NCBI GenBank assembly: GCA_020249505.1
Contig: JADCFN010000018.1
Coordinates: 1-45,368, forward strand
Origin: Roseomonas sp.
Lineage (GTDB): Bacteria > Pseudomonadota > Alphaproteobacteria > Acetobacterales > Acetobacteraceae
Length of the DNA: 45,368 nt
Direction: 5' to 3'
Shown here: piece after piece, positions 10,616 to 19,652 of the stretch
How the letters are laid out: each line of letters begins with the position of its first letter
Numbering within the stretch: position 1 is the stretch's first letter
Notes under the pieces: model-generated
What the model was told of the DNA's origin: nothing
The model's database searches: none
The model's input: the letters and a program-made list of their open reading frames with translations, nothing else
Made by a program: the position numbers and the translations under genes

Positions 10616-11800
10616 TCAAGCCTCCCGCCTGCGCAGCAGCATGAAGATAACGCAGCAGATCAGGACCGCGACCACAAAGGTCATCAGCGCCGCGCCAATA
10701 CCGCCGATGCTGGCCGCCACGCCGGACGCCGCCTGCATGATGGCAGCGCCACCGAAAAAGGCGACATTCATGGCCGAAAGCGCGCGTCCCACGCGCTCCG
10801 GCGGAGTGGCTGCGCGCACCAGGGCGAAGCAGATCACCTGGGTTGAGATCAACAGCCCAAACAGCGCCAGCAGCACCGCATCCGCCGCCACCGGCCAGGC
10901 AAGCGCGCCACCCAGCACCATCAGCGCGATAGCGGCCACCGCGCCGATATGCCCGCCCACGAGAATGCCGCTGCGATGTTTTTGATAGCGCCGTTCAAGA
11001 ATGCCGGCGAGCAAAGGCCCAATGATCAGCGCAACCGTGCATAGCAACAGCACATGCCCCGCTTCCACGCGCGATAGCCCGCGTTCTTCCATAAGCCAAG
11101 GCCCACCCCAAAGACCGCGCACGCCAAGGACAACGGCGAAGGAAGTCCAGGCCATGACAATCGGCGCGCGTAATTCGCGCGAAAAGCCAAGCCGGATCAC
11201 ATCGCGTGCATCTTCGCGCAGGCTGCGGCGTGTTGCGGCATCTGGCGGCGTTTCACGCACCACAGACGCAACCGACAGGGCCGCAAAAACCGCCAGCCCT
11301 GCACAGGCGATGAAGCCCGCGCGCCAGCCGGAATATTCCACCAGAAATGCCAAAGGGCTCGCCGAAATCACCATGCCCGTATTGCCAACGGCCTGCACTA
11401 TGCCGCCCCAAAGGCCGAAGCGCTGCGCCGGCATGTTTTTGGCGGCATAGGTAATGGGGCACATCAACATGCCCGAACAACCAATGCCCAAGACCATCTG
11501 CGCCACCAGCATGGACCAGGCGCTATCGGCATAGGCACCCAGCAGCGCGCCGATCGCGGCAATGGTCAGCAGGCAAAGCGCAGTTGGCTTCACGCCCCAG
11601 CGATCCAGCGCCACCCCCACGGGCAGCATGGCAAGCGCGAATGTCGCCGGAAAGGCGCCAGTCAGCGCGGCCAGGCCATCGGCAGTGATGCCAAGATCCC
11701 GTTGCAGCACATCGGCGGCAATCGCGGGCAGGGTGCGCACCGCATTCGAAAACACATGCCCCATCGTCAAGGCGATGATGGAAAGGGCGATAAGATTCAT
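10616..11800 (-). CDS. MFS transporter
   Basis: A 394-aa inner-membrane major facilitator superfamily protein with about 12 hydrophobic helices. The loop between helices 2 and 3 reads GVALDRWGVKPT, a recognisable form of the GxxxDRxGRRxx MFS signature. Substrate unknown. It begins 16 bp after the stop of the D-lactate dehydrogenase-type gene, which is itself coupled to the dimethylarginine hydrolase-like gene. The three probably form one transcription unit, and the transporter may move the substrate or product of those enzymes. This link is inferred from spacing only. Confidence 0.9.
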   Translation of the reverse strand: MNLIALSIIALTMGHVFSNAVRTLPAIAADVLQRDLGITADGLAALTGAFPATFALAMLPVGVALDRWGVKPTALCLLTIAAIGALLGAYADSAWSMLVAQMVLGIGCSGMLMCPITYAAKNMPAQRFGLWGGIVQAVGNTGMVISASPLAFLVEYSGWRAGFIACAGLAVFAALSVASVVRETPPDAATRRSLREDARDVIRLGFSRELRAPIVMAWTSFAVVLGVRGLWGGPWLMEERGLSRVEAGHVLLLCTVALIIGPLLAGILERRYQKHRSGILVGGHIGAVAAIALMVLGGALAWPVAADAVLLALFGLLISTQVICFALVRAATPPERVGRALSAMNVAFFGGAAIMQAASGVAASIGGIGAALMTFVVAVLICCVIFMLLRRREA

Positions 11801-11816
11801 GGGGTGCGCGCGATCT

Positions 11817-13208
11817 TCAATTCCGGAACATCTTGCCGGGGTTCAAAATACCTTTGGGGTCAAGCGTTGCCTTCAGTGCGCGCATGACCGAAAGCGCCCC
11901 ATCGCCATGTTCCTGTTCAAGGAATTCGCGCTTGCCAAGGCCAATGCCGTGTTCCCCGGAACAGGTGCCGCCAAACGCCAGGCCTTGCGCAACGATTTCT
12001 CGGTCCAGCGTCCAGGCCTTTTCCAGCGCGGCCTGGTCATTATCCGGAAACAGGATCAGGCAATGGAAATTGCCATCGCCGACATGGCCGACAATGCAGC
12101 TTGTCAGTCCCGATGCTTCGGCGGTTTCCTTCGCCTTCACCACCGCTTCTGTCAGGCGAGAGATGGGAACACAGACATCCGTGGTAATGCCGCGATGGCC
12201 GGGCTTCAGCGCAATCGCCGCCCAATAGGCATCATGCCGTGCCTTCCACAGCCGATTGCGTGTTTCCGGATCGGTTGCATATTCAAAGCTGGTGGCGCCG
12301 AAATCCCGCGCGACGGCTTCCACCGCTTCCGCCTGTTCCACCACACTGGCCGGCGAGCCATGAAATTCCAAAAATAGCGTTGTGGTCGCCTGAAACCCTT
12401 CCAGCTTGGAATAGCGGATGCAGGCTTCCATCTGATCCTCATCCAGCAATTCAATGCGCGCCACGGGAATGCCGCTTTGCATTACGGTGCTGACCGTTTC
12501 CACGGCAGCCGCCAGACTTGGGAATTGGCAGACCGCGGCACTGATCGCCTCAGGAATACCGTGCAGGCGCAGGCGAATTTTGGTGATGACGCCGAGCGTG
12601 CCTTCTGATCCGATGAAAAGCCTCGTCAGATCATAGCCATTGGCGGCCTTGCGCGTGCGCCCGCCGGTTTGAATAACGCGCCCATCCGCCAGCACCACTT
12701 CCAGCCCCAGCACATTTTCGCGAATGGTGCCGTAGCGCACCGCATTGGTGCCGGAAGCGCGCGTGGCGCACATGCCGCCAATGGTGCAATGGCTGCCGGG
12801 ATCAACCGGAAAGAACAGCCCCTCGGCCCGCAGAAAATCATTCAGGGCCTGGCGCGTGACGCCGGGTTCGATCAGGCAATCCATATCCTCGGTGTTTAGT
12901 TCCAACACCGCCGTCATTTGCGAGAGATCGAGCGATATGCCGCCGCGCACCGGATTGACATGCCCTTCAAGCGATGTGCCGGCGCCGAAGGGCACCACCG
13001 GCACGCCATGCTGATGGCAAAGCGCCAGGATACGGCTCACTTCATCCGTCGTCTGCACGAACGCCACGGCATCGGGCAGCGTTGGCGGCGTGGTATCCTC
13101 ACCCCGGCTATGCTGTTCGCGCATTGCCTGGGCGGTGCTGAGCCTTTCACCCAGAAAGCCGCGGATGCTGGCAATGACCTGTGCTATGGCGGGGGCGCTG
13201 GCATTCAT
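11817..13208 (-). CDS. FAD-linked D-2-hydroxyacid (D-lactate-type) dehydrogenase
   Basis: A 463-aa flavoprotein of the GlcD/Dld group, oxidising a D-2-hydroxyacid to the 2-oxoacid with electrons passed to a cytochrome or the quinone pool. The FAD-binding type 4 domain (about 40-220) contains PFGAGTSLEGHV and GSHCTIGGMCATRASGTNAVRYG. The C-terminal FAD-oxidase domain contains HVGDGNFHCLI and CSGEHGIGLGKREF, the histidine-rich catalytic region. D-lactate, D-2-hydroxyglutarate and glycolate are all possible substrates for the family. The start overlaps the stop of the upstream hydrolase gene by 4 bp (translational coupling). The MFS gene follows after 16 bp. Confidence 0.92.
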   Translation of the reverse strand: MNASAPAIAQVIASIRGFLGERLSTAQAMREQHSRGEDTTPPTLPDAVAFVQTTDEVSRILALCHQHGVPVVPFGAGTSLEGHVNPVRGGISLDLSQMTAVLELNTEDMDCLIEPGVTRQALNDFLRAEGLFFPVDPGSHCTIGGMCATRASGTNAVRYGTIRENVLGLEVVLADGRVIQTGGRTRKAANGYDLTRLFIGSEGTLGVITKIRLRLHGIPEAISAAVCQFPSLAAAVETVSTVMQSGIPVARIELLDEDQMEACIRYSKLEGFQATTTLFLEFHGSPASVVEQAEAVEAVARDFGATSFEYATDPETRNRLWKARHDAYWAAIALKPGHRGITTDVCVPISRLTEAVVKAKETAEASGLTSCIVGHVGDGNFHCLILFPDNDQAALEKAWTLDREIVAQGLAFGGTCSGEHGIGLGKREFLEQEHGDGALSVMRALKATLDPKGILNPGKMFRN

Positions 13209-14062
13209 GGTGTTTCCTCATCCCGCTTCAGCGGGCAGGTCAGGCAATGGGGGCCACCGCCGCCCGCTGTAAAGAGGGAAATTTCCGGATCAAGCACGGA
13301 AAGCCCCTCAGCGCGCAGCGCGGCGTTCAATCGGGTGGAAGCGCGCGCGGAAATGACGCGCCCATCGCCCAGGGCCAGGATATTGCAGCCAAGGCGCATG
13401 GCATCGTGATAGGGCACATCAAGGCAGCGAATGCCATGGGCGCCGAGCCAGGCAATAAGATCTGTGTCCAGCACATCAAGGCACGCCACCGCAAGGCCGG
13501 GTGCTGCCATGCAGAACAGTACATCCAGATGCAGGAAATGCTCATCGAAGCTTTCGATGCGCACCTCCCACCCTTCGGCCCGAAGCCAGCCGGCGAGTTG
13601 TTCGGCCCCCGCCAGATCGGTGCGCCCGCCGGATGCGCCAATCAGCGCAAGGCCCGGGCGGATGATATGGACATCACCGCCTTCGAGCGTGCCGGCCGAG
13701 GATTTGCGCCAGAATTGCCCGGCGTGGAAATCAATCAGCGCAGCATATTCGCCGCGCCTTTGCGGCCTTTCCAATTGGCAGAGCACCGCGCCCCAGGGCG
13801 TCAGAAAGGTCGAATCCCGCGTATAGACCATATAGGGAAGATGCGGTTCGGGCTGCAGCCGATGCACGCGCGCCCCCGCCTGTTCCAGCGCCTGCACCAA
13901 TTCCCCATGCTGCGCCTTGAGCGCGAGGGATGAGGGCTGCTGCGCGCCATCCAGCGTGCGGCGGACGATGCTGTTGGTTGGGATCCAGCGGTAGTGATCC
14001 GGCGGGCAGACCAGCACATCCGTGAGCCGGCCGGTTTCCGAAGCGATATGCCAAGACGTCAT
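13205..14062 (-). CDS. dimethylarginine dimethylaminohydrolase-like (amidinotransferase fold) protein
   Basis: A 285-aa guanidino-group-modifying enzyme of the DDAH/arginine deiminase superfamily. Members hydrolyse methylated arginines to citrulline or act on related guanidino compounds. Visible motifs are YTRDSTFLT, EGGDVHII, the catalytic histidine region HLDVLFCM, GCNILALG, and a C-terminal GGGGPHCLTCPL segment that carries the nucleophilic cysteine. I chose the ATG at 14062 (MTSWHIASE), where homology-like sequence begins. The open frame extends to 14173 without a better start. It is divergent from the aldolase gene with about 110 bp between starts, so the two units may share a control region. 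Substrate not determined. Confidence 0.85.
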   Translation of the reverse strand: MTSWHIASETGRLTDVLVCPPDHYRWIPTNSIVRRTLDGAQQPSSLALKAQHGELVQALEQAGARVHRLQPEPHLPYMVYTRDSTFLTPWGAVLCQLERPQRRGEYAALIDFHAGQFWRKSSAGTLEGGDVHIIRPGLALIGASGGRTDLAGAEQLAGWLRAEGWEVRIESFDEHFLHLDVLFCMAAPGLAVACLDVLDTDLIAWLGAHGIRCLDVPYHDAMRLGCNILALGDGRVISARASTRLNAALRAEGLSVLDPEISLFTAGGGGPHCLTCPLKRDEETP

Positions 14063-14172
14063 GGCGCCAAACTGCCGCTTGCAGGCCAGCGCGTCCAGCG
14101 GGGCATCTTCCGGCGTGCCGCGATCTGGCCTAGCCTCATCTCCCTCAGCGTCCCCAAGGAGGAAACAGGGCA

Positions 14173-14934
14173 ATGCCGAATAAGGTCAAACAGATGTGGA
14201 AGGCCGGCCAGGCCGTGGCCAATGGGTGGCTTGCCATCCCCAATGCCTTTTCGGCGGAAATGTTCGCCCAATCGGGCTGGGATAGCCTGACGGTGGATAT
14301 GCAGCATGGCGTGCAGGATTACCTTTCCTGCGTGGCGTGCTTTCAGGGCATGCAGCCCCACCCCGTAACCCCCATGGTGCGCGTGCCGTGGAATGAACCG
14401 GGCATCATCGGCAAGGTGCTGGATGCCGGCGCCTATGGCGTGATCTGCCCCATGGTGAATACGCCCGAAGAAGCCCGCGCCCTGGTGCAATATTGCAAAT
14501 ACCCGCCGCATGGCACGCGTTCCAATGGCCCCATCCGCGCCGGGCTTTATGGCGAAGGCGGTTCCTATCAAAAGACCGCGAATGACGAAATCCTCGTCAT
14601 TCCCATGATCGAAACCAAACAAGCCATTGAGAATATCGGCGCCATCCTGGATGTGCCGGGGATTGATGGCATTTATGTCGGGCCTTCGGATCTTTCCTTC
14701 TCCTACGGGTTGGAACCGAAGCTGGATGTGGAAGACCCCTTCATCCTGGGCATTTATGAAAAGCTGATCGCGGAATGCGGCAAGCGCGGCATCTCAGCCG
14801 GGCTGCATTGCGGATCTGCTGCCTATGCCAAGCGCATGATCAAAATGGGCTATAAGCTGGTGACCATCGCCAATGAAGTCGCCATCATGGTCAATGCAGC
14901 CAAGGCCATTGTGAAAGACATCAAGTCTGCCTGA
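14173..14934 (+). CDS. HpcH/HpaI-family aldolase
   Basis: A 253-aa class II (divalent-metal) aldolase of the HpcH/HpaI family. It reversibly cleaves 4-hydroxy-2-oxo acids to pyruvate or glyoxylate-like ketoacids plus an aldehyde. Recognised by SLTVDMQHGVQDY (general base His), the metal-ligand region VIPMIETKQAIEN, and VGPSDLSFSYG carrying the metal-binding Asp. A strong ribosome binding site (AAGGAGGAAA) lies at about 14155. The next gene, a thioesterase, starts 3 bp after the stop, so they form an operon. The natural substrate is unknown. Divergent neighbours encode a D-hydroxyacid dehydrogenase and a guanidino hydrolase. Confidence 0.92.
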   Translation: MPNKVKQMWKAGQAVANGWLAIPNAFSAEMFAQSGWDSLTVDMQHGVQDYLSCVACFQGMQPHPVTPMVRVPWNEPGIIGKVLDAGAYGVICPMVNTPEEARALVQYCKYPPHGTRSNGPIRAGLYGEGGSYQKTANDEILVIPMIETKQAIENIGAILDVPGIDGIYVGPSDLSFSYGLEPKLDVEDPFILGIYEKLIAECGKRGISAGLHCGSAAYAKRMIKMGYKLVTIANEVAIMVNAAKAIVKDIKSA

Positions 14935-14936
14935 GC

Positions 14937-15365
14937 ATGGAACGAAGCAGCTTCCGCTACTTCTACCCCCTGAGCGTTCGCTACAATGAAGTGGATGCTC
15001 AGGGCATTGTCTTCAACGCGCATTACCTGACCTGGTATGATATGGCGGTATCCGCCTATATCCGTGCCGTCGGCTGGGATAATCGCGCTGAAATCAAGGC
15101 AAGCGGCGCGGATTTTCACGTTGTGCGCGCCCTTGTGGAATATAAGGTTGGCATTGGCCATGATGAGGAATTGGCGATTGGCGTGCGCACCACGCGGATT
15201 GGCAATTCTTCCATCGCCTTTCAGCCGGCGATTTTTCACGCCGATGGCGATAGGTTGCTCGCCACTGGTGAGATTGTTTGGGTCTGGACCGATCAGACAA
15301 CCAAGCGCCCCATCCCCGTGCCGGATCGGCTACGCGCGCTGCTGACACGCTTTGATGCGGCGTGA
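14937..15365 (+). CDS. hotdog-fold acyl-CoA thioesterase (YbgC/4HBT family)
   Basis: A 142-aa single hotdog domain. The motif RYNEVDAQGIVFNAHYLTWYD near residue 16 contains the catalytic aspartate of the 4-hydroxybenzoyl-CoA thioesterase/YbgC subgroup. It hydrolyses an acyl-CoA to the free acid, in the cytoplasm. The chain length is usual for the family. The ATG is 3 bp after the aldolase stop, giving tight operonic linkage. The flavin monooxygenase gene follows after about 70 bp. Together they could be part of one degradative route, but the acyl group is not predictable. Confidence 0.9.
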   Translation: MERSSFRYFYPLSVRYNEVDAQGIVFNAHYLTWYDMAVSAYIRAVGWDNRAEIKASGADFHVVRALVEYKVGIGHDEELAIGVRTTRIGNSSIAFQPAIFHADGDRLLATGEIVWVWTDQTTKRPIPVPDRLRALLTRFDAA

Positions 15366-15437
15366 GACTGGCGGGTTTTTCAACCGCCTTGAATGGGCTA
15401 GGCTGATCCTCAAGGAAACGCCAAGGCAAGAGTTACC

Positions 15438-17222
15438 ATGAACCACATGACCAATAGCGCGCTCAGCACCGCAGCGGATGATGCGGCTTTGGTGAGCGCC
15501 TGGCTGCAACGCTTTGAGGCCGCGCTTACATCGGCTGATGCAGGGCGGCTCGCTGAGCTTTTTGCACCGGAAAGCCATTGGCGCGATCTGCTCGCCTTCA
15601 CCTGGAATATCACGCCGCATGAGGGTGCCGCTGATATCGCGGCGGCGCTGGCAAAGGCCGCGCCTGCCACTGGCGCGCATGACTTTGCCCTGGCTGAAGG
15701 ACGCACGCCGCCGCGGCGCGTCAAGCGTCTGGGCATTGAGGTGATCGAAGCGCTTTTCACCTTTGCAACACGGCTTGGTCGCGGCGATGGCGTGCTGCGC
15801 CTGCCGGCTGAAAACCCCGGCCAAGCCTGGGTGCTGCTGACAACGCTTGAAAAACTCACGGGATTTGAGGAAAAAACCGGCAAGCGCCGGCCTAGTGGAG
15901 AAGCCTATTCGCGCAATTTCGGCGGCGATAATTGGCTCGACCAACGCGAAAAGGCCGAAGCCTTCGCCAGCCGAGACCCGGTGGTGCTGGTGATTGGCGC
16001 GGGGCAGGCAGGGCTTGGCATCGCCGCGCGGCTTGGCCAGCTTGGGTTGGATACGCTGGTCGTCGAAAAGCACGGGCGCATCGGCGATAATTGGCGCAAG
16101 CGCTATCATTCCCTGGCGCTGCATAACCAGGTGCATGTGAACCACCTGCCCTATATGCAATTCCCGCCAACCTGGCCGAAATACATCCCGAAGGACATGC
16201 TGGCCAATTGGTTCGAACATTACGCCTGGGCGCTTGAGATCAATGTCTGGACCGGCACAGAATTCCTCGGCGGTTCTTACGATGAGAAGGCCAGGCATTG
16301 GCGCGTGCGGCTGCGCCGCGCTGATGGTTCCATCCGGGAAATGGCGCCGCGCCATGTGATTTTCGCCAATGGCGTCAGCGGCATTCCCAAAGTGCCGCAT
16401 TTGCCGGGGCTCGATGCCTTCAAGGGTGATGTGATCCATTCCCACAGCTTCTCCAGCGGCGCGGCCTGGCGCGGCAAGAAGGCGCTGGTGCTTGGCACCG
16501 GCAATAGCGGGCATGATGTGGCGCAGGATCTGCACAGCCATGATGTTGCCACCACCATCATCCAGCGTGGGTCCACCACGGTCGTCAGCATAGACCCAAG
16601 TGCGAAGATGAATTACGCGCTTTATGATGAAGGCCCGTCTTTGAAAGATTGTGACCTGATCGCAACTTCCGGGACCTATCCGCTGATCATCCACGGCTAT
16701 CAATTGGCCGTGCAGCGCATGGCGGAAATGGACAAGGATTTGATTGCGGGGCTGAAGGCACGCGGCTTCAAATATGATCTGGGTGAGGATGGCACCGGCC
16801 ATCAAATGAAATACCGCAGGCGTGGTGGCGGCTATTACCTGGATGCCGGCTGTTCGGGCCTGATCATCAATGGCGATATCGGGCTGCTGCAATTTGACGA
16901 TATCGCTGAATTCGTCGCGGAAGGCGCCAAGCTGAAGGATGGGCGCATCATCCCCGCCGATCTATTGGTGCTCGCGACCGGCTATTATACGCAGCAGGAA
17001 TTGGTACGCCGTCTGATGGGCGATGCCATTGCCGATAAGGTCGGCCCCATCTGGGGTATCGGTGAGGATGGCGAATTGGCCAATATGTGGAAGCCCACCG
17101 CACAAGAAGGGCTGTGGTTCATGGCCGGCAGCCTGGCGCAATGCCGCATTTACTCAAAATATTTGGCGCTGCAGATCAAGGCGCGGGAAGAAGGCATGAT
17201 CCCGCGCGGGGGTGCGGCCTAA
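15438..17222 (+). CDS. flavin-containing monooxygenase with N-terminal NTF2-like domain
   Basis: A 594-aa NAD(P)H- and FAD-dependent monooxygenase. Residues about 15-135 form a SnoaL/NTF2-like domain. Residues about 180-590 form the FMO body. The FAD Rossmann motif GAGQAG starts at residue 187. The FMO/Baeyer-Villiger-type fingerprint FKGDVIHSHSF starts at 328. The NADPH motif GTGNSG starts at 353. This two-part architecture is widespread in Actinobacteria and Proteobacteria and is often annotated YUC-like or as a putative flavoprotein monooxygenase. The substrate is unknown. It lies behind the aldolase and thioesterase on the same strand. The 3' end overlaps the convergent dehydratase gene by 4 bp. 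Confidence 0.92.
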   Translation: MNHMTNSALSTAADDAALVSAWLQRFEAALTSADAGRLAELFAPESHWRDLLAFTWNITPHEGAADIAAALAKAAPATGAHDFALAEGRTPPRRVKRLGIEVIEALFTFATRLGRGDGVLRLPAENPGQAWVLLTTLEKLTGFEEKTGKRRPSGEAYSRNFGGDNWLDQREKAEAFASRDPVVLVIGAGQAGLGIAARLGQLGLDTLVVEKHGRIGDNWRKRYHSLALHNQVHVNHLPYMQFPPTWPKYIPKDMLANWFEHYAWALEINVWTGTEFLGGSYDEKARHWRVRLRRADGSIREMAPRHVIFANGVSGIPKVPHLPGLDAFKGDVIHSHSFSSGAAWRGKKALVLGTGNSGHDVAQDLHSHDVATTIIQRGSTTVVSIDPSAKMNYALYDEGPSLKDCDLIATSGTYPLIIHGYQLAVQRMAEMDKDLIAGLKARGFKYDLGEDGTGHQMKYRRRGGGYYLDAGCSGLIINGDIGLLQFDDIAEFVAEGAKLKDGRIIPADLLVLATGYYTQQELVRRLMGDAIADKVGPIWGIGEDGELANMWKPTAQEGLWFMAGSLAQCRIYSKYLALQIKAREEGMIPRGGAA

Positions 17223-18145
17223 ACCACGCCCCCCGGATCGCAATTCGCGCCGCACAGCACAATGCCAATCCGCGCGCCAGCGGGCGCGCGCCAGGCGCCG
17301 GAAAGCAGCGCGGCCAGCGCCGCAGCGCCACCCGGTTCGGCCACGATGCGCAGCTTTTCCCACAACCATCGCCGCGCGGCGATGATCGCCTCATCCGGCA
17401 GCGTAACGCAGGTGGCGTTGGTGGCGCTGAGTACTTCAAAAGCGAGGCGCCCGGCGCGGCGTGCGCCCAGGCTATCGGCGGCAAGGCCGCCTACCGGCAC
17501 ATCCACCGGCGCGCCCGCTTTTTGCGCCATTGTCAGCGTCGCGCAGGAAGCGGGCTCCACCACCACAAGGCCGGCGCGCCCCGCATACCAAGCACCAATG
17601 CCGCCAAACAAACCACCACCGCCCGCCGCGATCAGCACATGCGTCAGGTCTGGCGCATCCTGTTCTAATTCCAGACCAATTGTGCCCTGGCCCGCCAGAA
17701 CCTCATGCTGGTCATAGGCATGGACCAGCATGGCGCCGGTTTCCATCGCGCGGGTTTCGGATGCGATCCGCGCTTCCTCATAACTGGCACCCCCCACCAC
17801 AAGCCGGGCGCCGAAGCCCTCAATCCGCGCGCGCTTCACGGCCGGCGTGGGCGCGGGGACGAAGATTTCCGAGGGCACACCAAGGCTTTGCGCCGCATAC
17901 GCCACCGCCGCGCCGTGATTGCCGCCGGATGCCGCCACCACGCCCGCCGGTGGCACAGTATTCGACAGCAGCCGATTGAAGGCCCCGCGCGGCTTGAAGG
18001 ACCCCGTCACTTGCAGTAATTCCAGCTTGAGCGTGACCGGGTGTTCCGTCCCCAATTCCTGCGGTGCGAGGCGGAGTACCGGGGTGCGCCGGATATGGGG
18101 GGCAATGCGCGCCACGGCGGCGCTGATCTCGCTTTTCTCAATCAT
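17219..18145 (-). CDS. PLP-dependent threonine/serine dehydratase-like protein
   Basis: A 308-aa fold-type II PLP enzyme. Lys51 in GSFKPRGA is the Schiff-base lysine. SGGNHG and the tetraglycine phosphate loop GGGGLFGG are present. No C-terminal ACT domain is found, so this is the catabolic or racemase-like short form rather than biosynthetic IlvA. Possible reactions are deamination of L-threonine or L-serine to a 2-oxoacid, or 3-hydroxyaspartate dehydration. Sequence alone does not decide. It is convergent with the monooxygenase (4-bp overlap) and divergent from the hprK operon, with about 137 bp between. Confidence 0.9.
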   Translation of the reverse strand: MIEKSEISAAVARIAPHIRRTPVLRLAPQELGTEHPVTLKLELLQVTGSFKPRGAFNRLLSNTVPPAGVVAASGGNHGAAVAYAAQSLGVPSEIFVPAPTPAVKRARIEGFGARLVVGGASYEEARIASETRAMETGAMLVHAYDQHEVLAGQGTIGLELEQDAPDLTHVLIAAGGGGLFGGIGAWYAGRAGLVVVEPASCATLTMAQKAGAPVDVPVGGLAADSLGARRAGRLAFEVLSATNATCVTLPDEAIIAARRWLWEKLRIVAEPGGAAALAALLSGAWRAPAGARIGIVLCGANCDPGGVV

Positions 18146-18282
18146 GGGCCGAGCCTGCCCCGCCCGCCCCGCCCCGGCAAGCGCTTCCCGCGCCCTGGCC
18201 TTTCTGGCATTGTCCCATCAGGCAAAGGCGCCAGAGTGGGTGCCACCTCAGGAAGGGGCCGGCGCGATGGTGCCGGCGAAAA

Positions 18283-18720
18283 ATGCTCATCCACGCAAGT
18301 GCAGCAGCTTGGGGGTCAGAGGCAGTGCTGTTTCGCGGCCCGTCAGGCGCGGGCAAATCCGATCTGGTGCTGCGCCTGATCGGGCGCGGCTGGCACTTGG
18401 TGGCGGATGATCAGGTGATGCTGGAAGGCTCGGCGGTTAGCGCGCCACCCGCCTTGCGCGGCATGCTGGAAATTCGCGGCCTTGGGATTTTTACCGCGCT
18501 GCCAGTGGCGGAAAATGCGCAGCTTCGCCTGGTGGTGGATTTGGCCGCGCAAGCCGATGTGCCGCGCCTGCCTGAGCCGGCCTTCTGGCAAGGCCCCGCC
18601 GGCGCGGTGCCGCGCATCACGCTGCACGCTTTTGAAGATTCTGCCTGCGACAAGGTGATTTACGCGCTTGGCGCCGCCACCGGGCGCCTGCACCAAAAGG
18701 CCGGGGCCTTCGCAGCATGA
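18283..18720 (+). CDS. hprK: HPr kinase/phosphorylase, short alphaproteobacterial form
   Basis: A 145-aa protein equal to the C-terminal catalytic domain of HPr kinase/phosphorylase. It phosphorylates and dephosphorylates a serine of HPr using ATP or pyrophosphate. The Walker A motif GPSGAGKS is at 19-26, then LVADDQV with acidic catalytic residues, and the family signature EIRGLGI. The N-terminal domain of Gram-positive HprK is missing, as is usual in alphaproteobacteria. The stop overlaps the rapZ start by 4 bp. The target HPr (ptsH) is three genes downstream and has the matching serine. The two-component genes chvG/chvI often seen upstream in related bacteria are absent here. Confidence 0.92.
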   Translation: MLIHASAAAWGSEAVLFRGPSGAGKSDLVLRLIGRGWHLVADDQVMLEGSAVSAPPALRGMLEIRGLGIFTALPVAENAQLRLVVDLAAQADVPRLPEPAFWQGPAGAVPRITLHAFEDSACDKVIYALGAATGRLHQKAGAFAA

Positions 18721-19652
18721 CCAACGCGATGCGCGATATTGTCCTGGTCACCGGGCTTTCCGGCGCGGGCAAGGCTTCCATCCTGCGCGTGTTGGAGGAT
18801 TTGGGGTTCGAGACAGTGGACAACCCGCCGATTTCCATCCTGGAATCGCTGGTGGGTGATGGTGTACTGCCACTCGCCGCCGGGATTGATGCGCGCACGC
18901 GCGATTTCGATGCTGCTGCTGTACTCCGCGTTTTGGAACGCTTGCGGCTGCGCTCCGACATCAATGTGTCACTGATTTTCGCAACCGCTGAGGATGAGGC
19001 GCTGCTCCGCCGCTACACCGAATCGCGCCGCCGCCATCCGCTGGCGCCAGGTGGCCCGATGGGATCGCGCGTGCTGGAAGGGATTGCGCGGGAAAAGGCG
19101 CTGCTGGAAGCGCTGCGCGATACCGCGGATCTCACGATTGATACCTCGGACCTGCCGCTGGCTGATCTGCGGCGCATCATTGAAGGGCGCTTTGCCCCGG
19201 ATGCGGCGGCGGGACTCGCGGTTTCCGTGCTCTCCTTCGCCTATCCGAAGGGCCTGCCGCGGGAAGCGGATCTGGTTTTCGATGTGCGTTTTCTGCGCAA
19301 CCCGCATTATGACCCGGTGCTGCGCCCCATGACCGGGCAAGCGGCGCCCGTTGCGGCCTTCATTGAAGCTGATCCGGATTTTTCGGCCTTTTGGCAGAGG
19401 TTACGGGATTTTCTTGAGCTTTTGCTGCCGCGTTACGCCGCCGAGGGGAAGAAATATTTCACCATCGCGCTGGGCTGCACCGGGGGCAAGCATCGGTCAG
19501 TCCTTGTCGCGGAACGCCTGGCAGGGCATCTTCGTGCATCCGGTTGGCGGGTAGATCTTGCCCATCGGGAATTGAAAATCGCCGGTGGACAGGCTAGCGC
19601 CGCCGGCTCTTCCTCTGCTGCGGGCCAGGGGGCCCTTTCGCAAGAATCATGA
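18717..19652 (+). CDS. rapZ: RapZ-family nucleotide-binding protein
   Basis: A 311-aa protein of the RapZ/YvcJ family. In E. coli it is an RNA-binding adaptor steering RNase E to the GlmZ sRNA and sensing glucosamine-6-phosphate, and Gram-positive homologues bind ATP and GTP. The N-terminal P-loop domain is followed by the conserved VDNPPISIL, FDVRFLRNPHYDP and GCTGGKHRSV. The P-loop at 13-20 reads GLSGAGKA, with Ala replacing the usual Ser/Thr after the lysine, although a Ser follows immediately. The C-terminus has a small Ala/Ser/Gly-rich tail. It overlaps hprK and manX by 4 bp each. The location inside a PTS operon is typical of alphaproteobacteria. Confidence 0.93.
   Translation: MTNAMRDIVLVTGLSGAGKASILRVLEDLGFETVDNPPISILESLVGDGVLPLAAGIDARTRDFDAAAVLRVLERLRLRSDINVSLIFATAEDEALLRRYTESRRRHPLAPGGPMGSRVLEGIAREKALLEALRDTADLTIDTSDLPLADLRRIIEGRFAPDAAAGLAVSVLSFAYPKGLPREADLVFDVRFLRNPHYDPVLRPMTGQAAPVAAFIEADPDFSAFWQRLRDFLELLLPRYAAEGKKYFTIALGCTGGKHRSVLVAERLAGHLRASGWRVDLAHRELKIAGGQASAAGSSSAAGQGALSQES

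Noticed and set aside
15367-15390. Imperfect GGCGG/CCGCC hairpin after the thioesterase gene
   Set aside because: It has a bulge and no T run after the stem, so it is too weak to call a terminator.
15330-16892. 520-codon open frame on the minus strand
   Set aside because: It lies wholly opposite the flavin monooxygenase gene, whose FAD and NADPH motifs are unmistakable. The antisense protein is His/Arg-rich without domains, a common effect of GC-rich codon bias.
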